Positions 1 to 7,202 are shown, counted from the stretch's first letter. The stretch: 14,617 nucleotides of DNA from Bacteroidales bacterium (GCA_016285615.1 JAEERB010000059.1:1-14617); one strand, 5' to 3'. Notes: generated by a model from the sequence alone, not told the origin. Numbers and translations are program-made.

Positions 1-42
<42 letters not shown>

Positions 43-187
43 AAATAATTTCTTTTGCTTTTTGTCTGTCCCGACTTTATCGCTGCGTCTCAAAAAAATC
101 TTCGAGCTGTTTGCTACATCCATTCCATTCTTTCAAAGAACTGCCAAACGACCCCTCTTCCAATCACTCGCTTTTCCGTTCGTTTGG
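43..187 (-). other. 16S rRNA leader (transcribed spacer)
   Basis: This stretch of about 145 nt lies between the predicted rRNA transcription start and the mature 16S end. It contains the boxA-like site annotated separately. The left-hand partner strand of the usual RNase III processing stem would lie beyond the 3' end of 16S and is outside the window, so processing cannot be checked. No convincing coding sequence is present. The short reading frames crossing it on both strands have no recognisable product and would overlap the promoter. Confidence 0.7.
131..142 (-). promoter_or_regulatory. boxA-like antitermination site in rRNA leader
   Basis: The minus strand reads AGTTCTTTGAAA, close to the boxA core (TGCTCTTTNAAA type) bound by NusB/S10 in rRNA leaders. 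It sits about 50 nt downstream of the predicted start of transcription and about 90 nt before mature 16S, a typical position. The assignment rests on similarity and position only. Confidence 0.5.
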
Positions 188-192
188 GATTG

Positions 193-222
193 CAAAGATA
201 CCACCTTTTTCTTTCCTCGCAA
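193..222 (-). promoter_or_regulatory. rRNA operon promoter, Bacteroidota type
   Basis: On the minus strand a TTG (222-220) is followed after exactly 19 bp by TATCTTTG (200-193). This matches the Bacteroidota sigma consensus TTG-N19-TAnnTTTG. Transcription should start near position 187. No second consensus promoter was found between here and the upstream terminator, so a single promoter is predicted. Confidence 0.85.
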
Positions 223-235
223 CACCCTCATGAAC

Positions 236-252
236 TTTTTTTCACTTTTTTT
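236..252 (-). promoter_or_regulatory. phased A-tracts upstream of rRNA promoter (UP-element-like)
   Basis: Two seven-base A-tracts on the minus strand (252-246 and 242-236) are spaced 10 bp apart, one helical turn, and begin about 14 bp upstream of the TTG element. Two more tracts lie at 308-312 and 317-322. Phased A-tracts bend DNA and, just upstream of rRNA promoters, often act as UP elements for the alpha subunit. That role is inferred here. Confidence 0.45.
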
Positions 253-422
253 CGCATTTGCCTGTAAATCACTCCGATAAAATTCAAACAAATCAGAACT
301 CCTGTTGAAAAACTTGAAAAAATGACACCTTTCAGGGGCTTTTTTGGCAGTTTTTGAGGAACCACATGCGCAAAAAAAGAAGAATTTTGGAAACTTTAGC
401 ACGAAATCGGCATAATAGACTC

Positions 423-454
423 AAAAAAAAGGCATCGATAAAACTATCGATGCC
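423..454 (-). terminator. Rho-independent terminator of the rubredoxin gene
   Basis: A perfect 10-bp stem (431-440 with 445-454, arms GGCATCGATA and TATCGATGCC) with a 4-nt loop is followed, on the minus strand, by eight U residues (430-423). It lies 22 bp after the stop of the leftward gene and separates it from the rRNA promoter on the same strand. Confidence 0.93.
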
Positions 455-476
455 CCTATTCAAAACAAACATTTAC

Positions 477-1175
477 CTATGCTTTCTTGATAAAATTGCT
501 CTTCGGCATTTTACAAACCGGACAAACCCAATCATCGGGAATATCCTCAAACGGCGTGCCAGGCGCAATGCCCGAATCGGGATCACCAACGGCAGGATCA
601 TATTCATAACCACAAATCGAACACATATATATAATATTGTCAGATTTTTTAGAATCCGATGGAATATCCTTGGGATCAACATAGGTTGGAGCAGACTTGG
701 GAGAATGGCCCTTCATTACATCCCGGTAATAGGCATACGTAAGTGGCTCACCATCAGACAACACCTCCGTATTCATCACCAATGCCACAAACAAATAATG
801 CGTTCCCAAATCAAAAGCTTTCTCCACCAAACAATCGAACCAAGCCAATGCGTCTTGCGTCAACACTGGCAGTCCATTGGATGTCACCTGGTGACTAAAA
901 CGAGCGAACTTGTCGGTATCACGACCCGAACTATAACCAAAAGTGGAAATGATTTCGCGATCGACAGACTGCTTAATTGCCGAAACCGTAAAACGGAGCG
1001 ATTTGCGAATCAAATCACAAGTGTAATTATTTTTCGACACAGCAATCGCCACGCGTGAAGGATCGGCCGTCACCTGCATCACCGTATTGGAAACGAAACC
1101 ACTTTGGGCATTTTCGAATTTACTGCTAACCACATATAATCCGTAAGTTAGTTTAAAAAAAGCTTGTACATCCAT
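477..1175 (-). CDS. hrb: High-molecular-weight rubredoxin: flavin reductase domain fused to rubredoxin
   Basis: The 232-residue product has an N-terminal FMN-binding flavin reductase domain (about residues 1-155, beginning [11 protein letters not shown]). A linker leads to a C-terminal rubredoxin (about 183-232) whose iron-binding cysteines are at 185, 188, 218 and 221 (CSICGY and CPVC). This order and length match Hrb of Moorella, which passes electrons from NAD(P)H through FMN and the Fe centre to flavodiiron proteins that reduce oxygen or NO. It is a cytoplasmic redox protein. The frame stays open to 1271, but the promoter's -7 box lies at 1258-1251, so the first ATG of the long frame would be upstream of the transcription start. 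The ATG at 1175 fits the family start; an ATG at 1226 is a possible alternative. No flavodiiron protein gene is adjacent, so the partner is unknown. Confidence 0.88.
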   Translation of the reverse strand: MDVQAFFKLTYGLYVVSSKFENAQSGFVSNTVMQVTADPSRVAIAVSKNNYTCDLIRKSLRFTVSAIKQSVDREIISTFGYSSGRDTDKFARFSHQVTSNGLPVLTQDALAWFDCLVEKAFDLGTHYLFVALVMNTEVLSDGEPLTYAYYRDVMKGHSPKSAPTYVDPKDIPSDSKKSDNIIYMCSICGYEYDPAVGDPDSGIAPGTPFEDIPDDWVCPVCKMPKSNFIKKA

Positions 1176-1178
1176 CTC

Positions 1179-1209
1179 TTTATTCTTTATTTTCTGTTCT
1201 TTATTCTTT
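1179..1209. repeat. Degenerate heptanucleotide tandem repeat before hrb start
   Basis: On the plus strand the units read TTTATTC, TTTATTT, TCTGTTC, TTTATTC and a partial TTT: about four and a half units of 7 bp. The tract lies just upstream of the chosen hrb start codon, in the predicted 5' untranslated region. If the ATG at 1226 were used instead, it would be translated as a lysine- and glutamate-rich stretch. The third unit is diverged, which lowers the chance of slippage. Confidence 0.6.
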
Positions 1210-1250
1210 GAATCTCTCAACCGCATTGGGGTTTCGAAACAATAACCTTG

Positions 1251-1280
1251 CAAAAATACAGTGTTTTTCATTCAAAACAA
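1251..1280 (-). promoter_or_regulatory. hrb promoter
   Basis: On the minus strand TTG (1280-1278), a 19-bp spacer and TATTTTTG (1258-1251) match the Bacteroidota consensus exactly. The predicted start is near 1244, giving a leader of roughly 70 nt before the ATG at 1175. It lies back to back with the rlmB promoter. Confidence 0.8.
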
Positions 1281-1290
1281 AAAAGAGCCG

Positions 1291-1298
1291 TATATTTG
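1291..1298 (+). promoter_or_regulatory. -7 element of rlmB operon promoter
   Basis: TATATTTG matches TAnnTTTG and lies 18 bp before the rlmB ATG, implying a leader of about 13 nt. No TTG is found at 19-21 bp upstream. The -33 region would overlap the -33 of the divergent hrb promoter, so the two may compete. Confidence 0.6.
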
Positions 1299-1316
1299 CA
1301 TACAATTTTTCAAAAC

Positions 1317-2060
1317 ATGACCGACAACAACATCATCTACGGCATCAGACCTGTTATGGAAGCCATCGAAAGCGGCAAAACCATCGACAAGGTGCTCATT
1401 CAAAAGGGACTCAAGGGAGACCTGTTCAGAGAGCTGTTCTTCAACATCCGACAGAACAAAATCCCCTTCCAATATGTTCCAGCCGAACGCCTAAACAAAT
1501 TCACCCGCGGCAACCACCAGGGCTTCATCGCCTTCATATCTTCCATAGAGTATGAAGATATATATAATATTGTACCAGGACTATACGAGCAAGGCAAAAC
1601 GCCCTTGATACTTATTCTCGACAAAATCACCGATGTGCGTAATATTGGCGCCATAGCCCGCTCGGCCGAATGTGCCGGTGTGGATGCCATTGTGCTCCCC
1701 TTGAAAGGCGGCGCCCAACTCAATGAGGATGCCGTAAAAAGTTCTGCCGGCGCACTGCACAAAATTCCCATCTGCCGCCATTCAAACCTTGTAGAAGTAA
1801 TTCAATTCTTGAAAGATTCAGGGATACAAGTGATGGGCGTAACCGAAAAGGCGGAACACTACCACTTTGAAAGCGATTTTACACAACCGCTGTGCCTCAT
1901 TATGGGAAACGAATACGAAGGCATTGCCCGCGAATACCTGCAAGAGTGCAACGACGCCGTCAAGATACCCATGGTAGGCACCATCGCCTCACTCAATGTA
2001 TCGGTAGCTACGGGCATCGTCCTTTTCGAAGTGGTCAAACAACGTCATTTTCATAAATAG
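1317..2060 (+). CDS. rlmB: 23S rRNA (guanosine-2'-O-)-methyltransferase, TrmH/SPOUT family
   Basis: This SPOUT-fold enzyme transfers a methyl group from SAM to the ribose 2'-OH of a guanosine in 23S rRNA (G2251 in E. coli). The 247-residue product has an N-terminal substrate-binding domain (about 1-80, opening IIYGIRPVMEAI) and the three SPOUT motifs. Motif 1 is NIGAIARSAECAG near 109-121, motif 2 MGNEYEGI at 196-203, and motif 3 SLNVSVATGIVLFE at 225-238, which forms the SAM-binding knot. The frame is open from 1248, but that region holds the promoter, and family alignment favours the ATG at 1317. It is first in an operon with the phosphoesterase (6-bp gap) and miaA. RlmB is the best match; another TrmH-family RNA target cannot be excluded. 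Confidence 0.88.
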   Translation: MTDNNIIYGIRPVMEAIESGKTIDKVLIQKGLKGDLFRELFFNIRQNKIPFQYVPAERLNKFTRGNHQGFIAFISSIEYEDIYNIVPGLYEQGKTPLILILDKITDVRNIGAIARSAECAGVDAIVLPLKGGAQLNEDAVKSSAGALHKIPICRHSNLVEVIQFLKDSGIQVMGVTEKAEHYHFESDFTQPLCLIMGNEYEGIAREYLQECNDAVKIPMVGTIASLNVSVATGIVLFEVVKQRHFHK

Positions 2061-2066
2061 CTCATT

Positions 2067-2561
2067 ATGAAGAAGATTGGAATTTTGTCGGACACACACC
2101 GCTATATTCATCCCGAGCTTATCACTTTCTTTAAAGATTGTGACGAGATTTGGCATGCCGGCGATATGATGGACGACTCGATTCTGGATTACCTACACGC
2201 CCTTGCACCAACCGTCAGGGCAGTCTATGGTAATTGTGACGACTTTGGCATAAGAAGTCAAGCACCTGAAATACAAACATTTGAATGCGAGAAACATCGG
2301 GTTGCCATGATGCACATCGGCGGCTCACCCAGCCATTACAGTCCCAAGGCCGCAGAAATCATTCGTGAATTCAAGCCCACTATTTTCGTAACAGGGCACT
2401 CGCACATTTTGCAAGTTAAATACGACAAGAAAAACGAGATGCTCTTCATCAACCCCGGAGCAGCCGGACGATACGGATTCCACACCCGTCTAACCTTTTT
2501 GAGGATGGAAATCGACGGCGAGAACATTCAGAACATGCAGATTTACGATGAGCCCAGATAA
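2067..2561 (+). CDS. YfcE/MJ0936-type metallophosphoesterase
   Basis: The 164-residue protein belongs to the calcineurin-like phosphoesterase superfamily, small YfcE/MJ0936 branch. These are two-metal enzymes that cleave phosphodiesters, usually of unknown natural substrate. The metal-binding set is complete: D9-x-H11 (SDTH), D33 (HAGD), N56-C-D58 (GNCD, where the wider family often has GNHD), H83, and H111-x-H113 (GHSH). Length and the INPGA motif before the C-terminal strand are typical. It starts 6 bp after rlmB, and its last 14 bases overlap the miaA start, so the three are probably co-transcribed and translationally coupled. No signal peptide is seen, so it is cytoplasmic. Confidence 0.87.
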   Translation: MKKIGILSDTHRYIHPELITFFKDCDEIWHAGDMMDDSILDYLHALAPTVRAVYGNCDDFGIRSQAPEIQTFECEKHRVAMMHIGGSPSHYSPKAAEIIREFKPTIFVTGHSHILQVKYDKKNEMLFINPGAAGRYGFHTRLTFLRMEIDGENIQNMQIYDEPR

Positions 2562-3471
2562 GATTATAACCATTTTAGGTCCAACTGCTACGGGCAAGAC
2601 AGACTTAGCCGTACACGTAGCCGCTGCACTGGACGGTGAAATTGTCAGTGCCGACTCACGCCAGGTCTATCGCCGCATGGACATCGGAACGGGCAAAGAC
2701 TTGGACGAGTACACGATTGCAGGGCGGCTCATCCCCTATCACATGATTAACATTGTAGAACCTGGCATCGAATACAATGTATTTGAATATCAACAAGGTG
2801 CACAGCGATCCATAGACGACATTTTAGAGCGAGGAAAGACGGCCATCCTTTGTGGTGGCAGCGGCATGTACATCGAATCTGTGCTAAAGGGCTACAAGTT
2901 GTTTCCCGTACCGCAAAACGACCAGTTGCGTAGCGAATTGCAACCTTTGAGCGACGAGGTTCTCATTCAGAAACTGGCCGCATTTAAATCGCTGCACAAC
3001 CACACCGACACATGTGAACGTGAGAGATTAGTAAGAGCATTAGAAATAGAAGTTTACTATCACGACCATCCCGAATTACAAGATGCAGCTCGCCCACGCC
3101 CATCCATCATTTTCGGATTATGCGGTGACCGCAACGTGGTACGGCAGAAGATCACAAAAAGATTGAAAGAGCGACTGGAGAACGGACTGATTGAAGAGGT
3201 GGACGACTTGCTCAAAAGCGGAGTCAATCCGGCCCAACTCATACGCTATGGGCTCGAGTACAAGTTCATCACACTTTTTCTGCAAAAGCTCATCGACAAA
3301 GAGACGCTTTTCAGACAGCTCAACACGGCCATCCACCAATTCTCGAAACGACAGATGACTTGGTTCAGACGTATGGAGCGTTCAGGATTTGTCATCCATT
3401 GGATAGATTGCGCCTTGCCGATGGAGAAAAAGACAAATATGCTCATTTCCGCACTCAACGAAGCACAATAA
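2548..3471 (+). CDS. miaA: tRNA dimethylallyltransferase
   Basis: MiaA adds a dimethylallyl group from DMAPP to N6 of A37 in tRNAs reading UNN codons, the first step of ms2i6A synthesis. The 307-residue product has the P-loop-like GPTATGKT at 11-18, the substrate motif DSRQVY at 36-41 followed by GTGK, ILCGGSGMY, and the family signature FSKRQMTWFRR near the C terminus. The length is normal. The ATG lies inside the end of the preceding gene in another frame (14-bp overlap). Many Bacteroidales carry two MiaA paralogues, and I cannot tell which type this is. The last gene of its operon, it is followed by 144 bp with no hairpin terminator that I could find. Confidence 0.94.
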   Translation: MSPDKIITILGPTATGKTDLAVHVAAALDGEIVSADSRQVYRRMDIGTGKDLDEYTIAGRLIPYHMINIVEPGIEYNVFEYQQGAQRSIDDILERGKTAILCGGSGMYIESVLKGYKLFPVPQNDQLRSELQPLSDEVLIQKLAAFKSLHNHTDTCERERLVRALEIEVYYHDHPELQDAARPRPSIIFGLCGDRNVVRQKITKRLKERLENGLIEEVDDLLKSGVNPAQLIRYGLEYKFITLFLQKLIDKETLFRQLNTAIHQFSKRQMTWFRRMERSGFVIHWIDCALPMEKKTNMLISALNEAQ

Positions 3472-3582
3472 TCCACCCGAAACAACATCCATCCAAAGAA
3501 AAATAAGTAACTAATATTCAAACACATAATTAACCTAAATTTATAAAAAGGGGCAAAAGATATAACCAATGAAAAAAAATGC

Positions 3583-3590
3583 TATTTTTG
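3583..3590 (+). promoter_or_regulatory. -7 element of acpP-fabF-rnc promoter
   Basis: TATTTTTG matches TAnnTTTG and lies 25 bp before the acpP ATG, giving a leader of about 20 nt. No TTG occurs at the expected 19-21 bp spacing, so the -33 part is weak. The surrounding spacer after miaA (3472-3582) is AT-rich, and I see nothing else in it. Confidence 0.55.
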
Positions 3591-3615
3591 CATCCTAAAT
3601 TTTAAAATTATAACT

Positions 3616-3855
3616 ATGGCAGAAATTATCGAAAAAGTACAGGCAATCATTGCTGAAAAACTTAGTGTAGATGCAGCAGAAGTTACTCCCGACAAAAGTT
3701 TTACAAATGATTTGGGTGCTGATTCATTAGACACCGTGGAATTAATCATGGAATTTGAGAAAGAATTCGGCATTTCTATTCCTGACGAAGAAGCTGAAAA
3801 AATTGCCACAGTAGGCGACGCTATCAAATTTATCGAAGAGGCTCAAAAACAATAA
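3616..3855 (+). CDS. acpP: Acyl carrier protein
   Basis: A small acidic protein of 79 residues that carries growing acyl chains on a 4'-phosphopantetheine arm during type II fatty acid synthesis in the cytoplasm. The attachment serine is S37 in the invariant DSL motif ([15 protein letters not shown]). Length and helix pattern are those of AcpP. It is the first gene of an acpP-fabF-rnc operon, 15 bp before fabF, so the carrier and the condensing enzyme that uses it are made together. Confidence 0.97.
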   Translation: MAEIIEKVQAIIAEKLSVDAAEVTPDKSFTNDLGADSLDTVELIMEFEKEFGISIPDEEAEKIATVGDAIKFIEEAQKQ

Positions 3856-3870
3856 GACAAGCTTCTCTTA

Positions 3871-5124
3871 ATGGAATTAAAACGAGTAGTTGTCACAGGC
3901 CTAGGGGCCCTCACTCCTATTGGGAATAATTTGGCTGAATTCTGGAATGGACTTATTTCAGGAACCAGTGGTGCCGCTCCTATTACCTATTTCAACACCG
4001 ACAATTTTAAGACCAAATTTGCTTGCGAATTAAAGAACTTTGACGTTCTCAATTATATCGACGCCAAAGACGCACAAAAAATGGACCCCTGTGCCCACTA
4101 CGCAATGGTGGCTGCACAGGAGGCTATTTTTGATGCAGGCATCAATTCCGACAACATCAATCCTGAACGAGTAGGTGTCATTTTGGGCAGTGGCATTGGC
4201 GGTTATACTTCCAGTGTCGCTTCTGTATTTGCCTATATTGAAATGAACAAGGTGCCTCGTTTCAGCCCTTTCTTCCTTCCTAAAGTTTTAGGCAACCTTA
4301 TCTCGGGATGGATTTCCATCAAATACGGATTCAGAGGTCCCAACTACATCACCACGGCAGCTTGCGCATCTTCAGGTGCGGCCATCGCTGACGCGTTCCA
4401 CCTTATTCAGTTGGGCAAGGCCGACATTATTGTGTCGGGTGGTGCCGAAGCCAGCATTGTTGACCCTGCCGTCGGTGGGTTCAACGCCATGCGCGCCCTC
4501 TCAACCCGCAACGATGAATACCAAACCGCCTCGCGACCTTTCGACGTGACCCGCGACGGATTTGTCATGGGCGAAGGCGCCGGCATCCTCATTTTAGAAG
4601 AATTAGAACACGCCTTGGCGCGCGGCGCCAAGATATACGCCGAAGTGGGTGGCGTCGGACTGTCGGCTGACGCATACCACATGGCTGCCCCTGATCCTTC
4701 GGGCTCCGCTTGTTATCAGTCGATGAAGCTGGCCATAGAAGATGCTGGACTTCAGATTACCGACATTGACCATATCAATACTCACAGCACATCTACCCAA
4801 CTGGGCGACATTGCCGAGTGCAAAGCCATCGAAATGCTCTTTGGCGACACGGCACGCCAACTGCTTATCAGTGCTACAAAATCCATGACTGGCCACCTGC
4901 TGGGTGCCGCCGCGGCTGTTGAAAGCATCGCCACCATCATGGCTATCCAAAACAGCATCGCTCCGCCAACTATGCACCTTAACGAACCCGACCCAGCCAT
5001 CAACCCAGACTGGAATCTGGTCGCTAACCACGCCATCCACCACGATATCAGGGCCGCCATCTCTAACTCCTTCGGCTTCGGCGGTCACAACATATCACTA
5101 CTATATAAGAAATACGCCAAATAG
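3871..5124 (+). CDS. fabF: 3-oxoacyl-[acyl-carrier-protein] synthase II
   Basis: FabF (KAS II) condenses malonyl-ACP with acyl-ACP to lengthen fatty acids. The 417-residue thiolase-fold protein has the nucleophile C165 (TTAACASSG) and the catalytic histidines H305 (NTHSTST) and H342 (KSMTGHLLGAAAA, with K337). The C-terminal NSFGFGGHN motif is also present. Spacing matches E. coli FabF (C163, H303, H340). The usual G after the first histidine (HGTST) is S here, which I take as a lineage variant because all catalytic residues remain. Its stop codon TAG shares its last base with the start of rnc, so translation is likely coupled. Confidence 0.96.
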   Translation: MELKRVVVTGLGALTPIGNNLAEFWNGLISGTSGAAPITYFNTDNFKTKFACELKNFDVLNYIDAKDAQKMDPCAHYAMVAAQEAIFDAGINSDNINPERVGVILGSGIGGYTSSVASVFAYIEMNKVPRFSPFFLPKVLGNLISGWISIKYGFRGPNYITTAACASSGAAIADAFHLIQLGKADIIVSGGAEASIVDPAVGGFNAMRALSTRNDEYQTASRPFDVTRDGFVMGEGAGILILEELEHALARGAKIYAEVGGVGLSADAYHMAAPDPSGSACYQSMKLAIEDAGLQITDIDHINTHSTSTQLGDIAECKAIEMLFGDTARQLLISATKSMTGHLLGAAAAVESIATIMAIQNSIAPPTMHLNEPDPAINPDWNLVANHAIHHDIRAAISNSFGFGGHNISLLYKKYAK

Positions 5125-5828
5125 TGAGTTCAGCAGAAGAGTTACACGATAAGCAACTCAAACAATATCTCCGCAATGTTTTAGGATTCCGTCCGGGCAA
5201 TATGGAACTTTACCGTATGGCCTGCATCCATCGTTCCTCTTCGCACAAGGATGTTATTGGTGGACGCATCAACAACGAACGACTTGAGTATCTGGGTGAT
5301 GCCGTCTTAAGCACTGTGGTTGCCGAATTCCTCTACAACAAATATCCCACCGCTCCGGAAGGTATGCTCACCGAGTTGCGCTCCAAACTGGTCAATCGCG
5401 AACGCCTAAACGGCTTGTCGCAGAAAATCGGCTTGAGCCAACTGGTCGTAATGAATTCGCATGTCCACGCCAAATCGGCTAACGGCGACGCTTTCGAAGC
5501 ACTCGTCGGAGCCATTTTTTTGGATAAAGGCTATAACAAAACCAAGAAAATCCTCCTCAAAAAGATTTTCCTCGTCCACCTGGATATCGAGTCTATCTCA
5601 CTGGAAGAGAATAATTTCAAGAGCAAACTGCTTTCGTGGGGACAAAAATACCACCGCCAAATCGAATTCCGGCATAAGGTTATCAATGAGCACAGCGCCA
5701 AGAGGTTATATGAAATCACCATTTTCATTGACGACCAAGAGCAGGGCACCGTACAGAGTTTCGCCATCAAGAAGGGCGAACAGGAGGCCGCCGAAAAGGT
5801 GTGGAACAATATGCTGAAAGACTTCTAA
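5124..5828 (+). CDS. rnc: Ribonuclease III
   Basis: A double-strand-specific endoribonuclease that processes rRNA precursors and other structured RNAs. The 234-residue product has the signature ERLEYLGD at 52-59, giving metal ligands E55 and D59, with D122 and E125 in GDAFEALVG. A C-terminal dsRNA-binding domain spans about 163-233 (FKSKLLSWGQK to AAEKVWNNML). The start is a GTG overlapping the fabF stop by one base (TAGTG). The next in-frame ATGs lie at residues 27 and 32, inside the first conserved helix, so GTG is preferred. This order, acpP-fabF-rnc, is common in Bacteroidota. Confidence 0.93.
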   Translation: MSSAEELHDKQLKQYLRNVLGFRPGNMELYRMACIHRSSSHKDVIGGRINNERLEYLGDAVLSTVVAEFLYNKYPTAPEGMLTELRSKLVNRERLNGLSQKIGLSQLVVMNSHVHAKSANGDAFEALVGAIFLDKGYNKTKKILLKKIFLVHLDIESISLEENNFKSKLLSWGQKYHRQIEFRHKVINEHSAKRLYEITIFIDDQEQGTVQSFAIKKGEQEAAEKVWNNMLKDF

Positions 5829-5855
5829 AACAAATTGCTCACAGGTACATTTTTT

Positions 5856-5889
5856 TTGCAAAAACATAAACAATTTTTTCTTACTTTTG
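5856..5889 (+). promoter_or_regulatory. queA promoter
   Basis: TACTTTTG at 5882-5889 matches the -7 consensus. A TTG at 5856-5858 lies 23 bp upstream, a little longer than the usual 19-21. The predicted start near 5896 gives a leader of about 90 nt. A 12-bp AT palindrome (TTTTTGCAAAAA, 5853-5864) overlaps the -33 region. Confidence 0.55.
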
Positions 5890-5905
5890 CACCCAATTAT
5901 TTATT

Positions 5906-5939
5906 GAGGTGAAAAAGGTTTGAAAATTTCTTTCATCTC
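5906..5939 (+). promoter_or_regulatory. Hairpin in queA leader
   Basis: GAGGTGAAA (5906-5914) can pair with TTTCATCTC (5931-5939) to form a 9-bp stem with one G-U pair and a 16-nt loop. It lies about 10 nt after the predicted transcription start and ends about 48 nt before the queA ATG. It does not resemble the known preQ1 aptamers and is not followed by a U-run. Its function is unknown. Confidence 0.4.
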
Positions 5940-5987
5940 TCTAATTATCAAAGCAAAAGAAAATATTTTTATCACATCATATTCATC

Positions 5988-7043
5988 ATGAAATTATCAC
6001 AATTCAAGTACAATCTTCCCACAAACCTGATAGCCTTACACCCGACAGAAGAACGCGACGAAGCGCGACTGATGGTCCTCCATCGGAAAACGCAGACCAT
6101 CGAGCACAAGATTTTCAAGGACCTATTGGATTATGTGGATGATGGAGATGTATTTGTCACCAACAATACGAAGGTGTTCCCTGCGCTGCTCTACGGAGAA
6201 AAGGAGAAAACCGGCGCCAAGATTCGAGTTTTTTTGTTGAGAGAGCTGGATGAAGAGAGCCGCTTGTGGGACGTGCTGGTTGATCCCGCGCGCAAGATCC
6301 GTATCGGTAACAAACTCTACTTTGGCGAAGACGACAGTCTGGTGGCCGAAGTGATTGACAACACCACCTCAAGAGGACGAACCCTGCGTTTCCTCTTCGA
6401 CGGCACGCATGATGAATTCAAACTGGTTTTGCGCAAGTTAGGATCCACTCCTATTCCTGATGAATTGCAGCGTTTGCGCGACATCGAGCCGGAAGATGAA
6501 GAAAACTATCAGACTCTTTATGCCAAGAAGGAAGGCGCCGTGGTAGCTCCCGCCGCCGGTTTTCACTTCAGTCGCGAGTTAATCAAACGACTGGAACTGA
6601 AAGGTGCCGAGTTTACAGAACTCACACTCCACGCAGGCGTAGGCAATTTCAGAGACATTGACGTAGAGGACCTTACGAAGCACAAAATGGATGCTGAGTA
6701 TATGCTCATCGAACCCGAAACCGCCCAAATGATCAACGACGCGAAGGACCGCGGCAACAACGTGTTCTGTGTGGGCACCACCACCATGAAAGCCCTCGAA
6801 TCGTCGGTTTATACCACAGGACATGTAAAGGTGTATGAAGGTTGGACCAACAAGTTCATCTTCCCACCCTACAACTTCCAGGTAGCCAACGCCATGATCA
6901 CCAACTTCCACCCCTCACAAAGCTCCATGCTGATGATGGTGGCAGCTTTCGGTGGCTATGAATTTGTGATGAAAGCGTACAAAGAAGCCATCGCCGAAAA
7001 GTACCGTTTCCTCACCTACGGAGACGCGATGCTAATCATCTAA
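5988..7043 (+). CDS. queA: S-adenosylmethionine:tRNA ribosyltransferase-isomerase
   Basis: QueA transfers the ribosyl part of SAM onto preQ1 already placed in tRNA (position 34), making epoxyqueuosine. The 351-residue cytoplasmic enzyme spans the full family length (E. coli 356). It shows the typical blocks: an opening [10 protein letters not shown] and DARK-like [11 protein letters not shown]. The central [33 protein letters not shown] and the C-terminal FIFPPYNF then [17 protein letters not shown] follow. The start ATG follows a 90-nt AT-rich leader. It appears to be a single-gene unit with its own promoter and terminator; no other queuosine gene is nearby. Confidence 0.95.
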   Translation: MKLSQFKYNLPTNLIALHPTEERDEARLMVLHRKTQTIEHKIFKDLLDYVDDGDVFVTNNTKVFPALLYGEKEKTGAKIRVFLLRELDEESRLWDVLVDPARKIRIGNKLYFGEDDSLVAEVIDNTTSRGRTLRFLFDGTHDEFKLVLRKLGSTPIPDELQRLRDIEPEDEENYQTLYAKKEGAVVAPAAGFHFSRELIKRLELKGAEFTELTLHAGVGNFRDIDVEDLTKHKMDAEYMLIEPETAQMINDAKDRGNNVFCVGTTTMKALESSVYTTGHVKVYEGWTNKFIFPPYNFQVANAMITNFHPSQSSMLMMVAAFGGYEFVMKAYKEAIAEKYRFLTYGDAMLII

Positions 7044-7068
7044 ACTGAAATTTGAAAACTGAAAACTG
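7043..7068. repeat. Heptanucleotide tandem repeat after queA
   Basis: Units AACTGAA, ATTTGAA, AACTGAA and partial AACTG make 3.7 copies with a 7-bp period, starting in the queA stop codon and ending just before the terminator hairpin. The second unit differs at two positions. Confidence 0.65.
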
Positions 7069-7071
7069 TAG

Positions 7072-7097
7072 GGACGCACATGGTGCGTCCTTTTTTT
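7072..7097 (+). terminator. Rho-independent terminator of queA
   Basis: GGACGCAC (7072-7079) and GTGCGTCC (7083-7090) form a perfect 8-bp GC-rich stem with a 3-nt loop, followed by seven T residues. It lies 28 bp past the queA stop. Confidence 0.92.
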
Positions 7098-7163
7098 GAC
7101 CTCCAATGAGAAATCCCTTCATTTTGTTTTCAACAAAAAATCAAAAAATATTTTTTCTCACGT

Positions 7164-7196
7164 TTGAATATTATTCAAGATTTTTTATTATATTTG
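7164..7196 (+). promoter_or_regulatory. Promoter of the FISUMP-domain gene
   Basis: TATATTTG at 7189-7196 matches TAnnTTTG. A TTG at 7164-7166 (in TTTG) lies 22 bp upstream, one base over the usual range. Transcription should begin near 7203, giving a leader of about 190 nt. Confidence 0.55.
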
Positions 7197-7202
7197 GCTC
7201 AA

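Noticed and set aside
133..402. 89-residue minus-strand frame upstream of 16S
   Set aside because: It contains the rRNA promoter and phased A-tracts; its Phe/Lys-rich text comes from A/T runs.
354..1058. 234-residue plus-strand open frame opposite hrb
   Set aside because: It is antisense to a well-supported rubredoxin fusion, spans that gene's terminator, is Arg/Ile/His-rich in a way typical of shadow frames, and matches no family.
3472..3615. Terminator or small RNA between miaA and acpP
   Set aside because: Only an AT-rich spacer with a -7 box was found; a 4-bp ATGC/GCAT pairing is too short to count.
4603..5088. 161-residue minus-strand frame inside fabF
   Set aside because: Antisense to catalytic FabF sequence, with no recognisable domain and no promoter-like element noticed.
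5896..5987. preQ1 riboswitch before queA
   Set aside because: The hairpin loop and tail do not fit the preQ1-I pattern (short stem, C-rich loop, A-rich tail pairing into it), nor the larger class II layout, so it is called only a hairpin.
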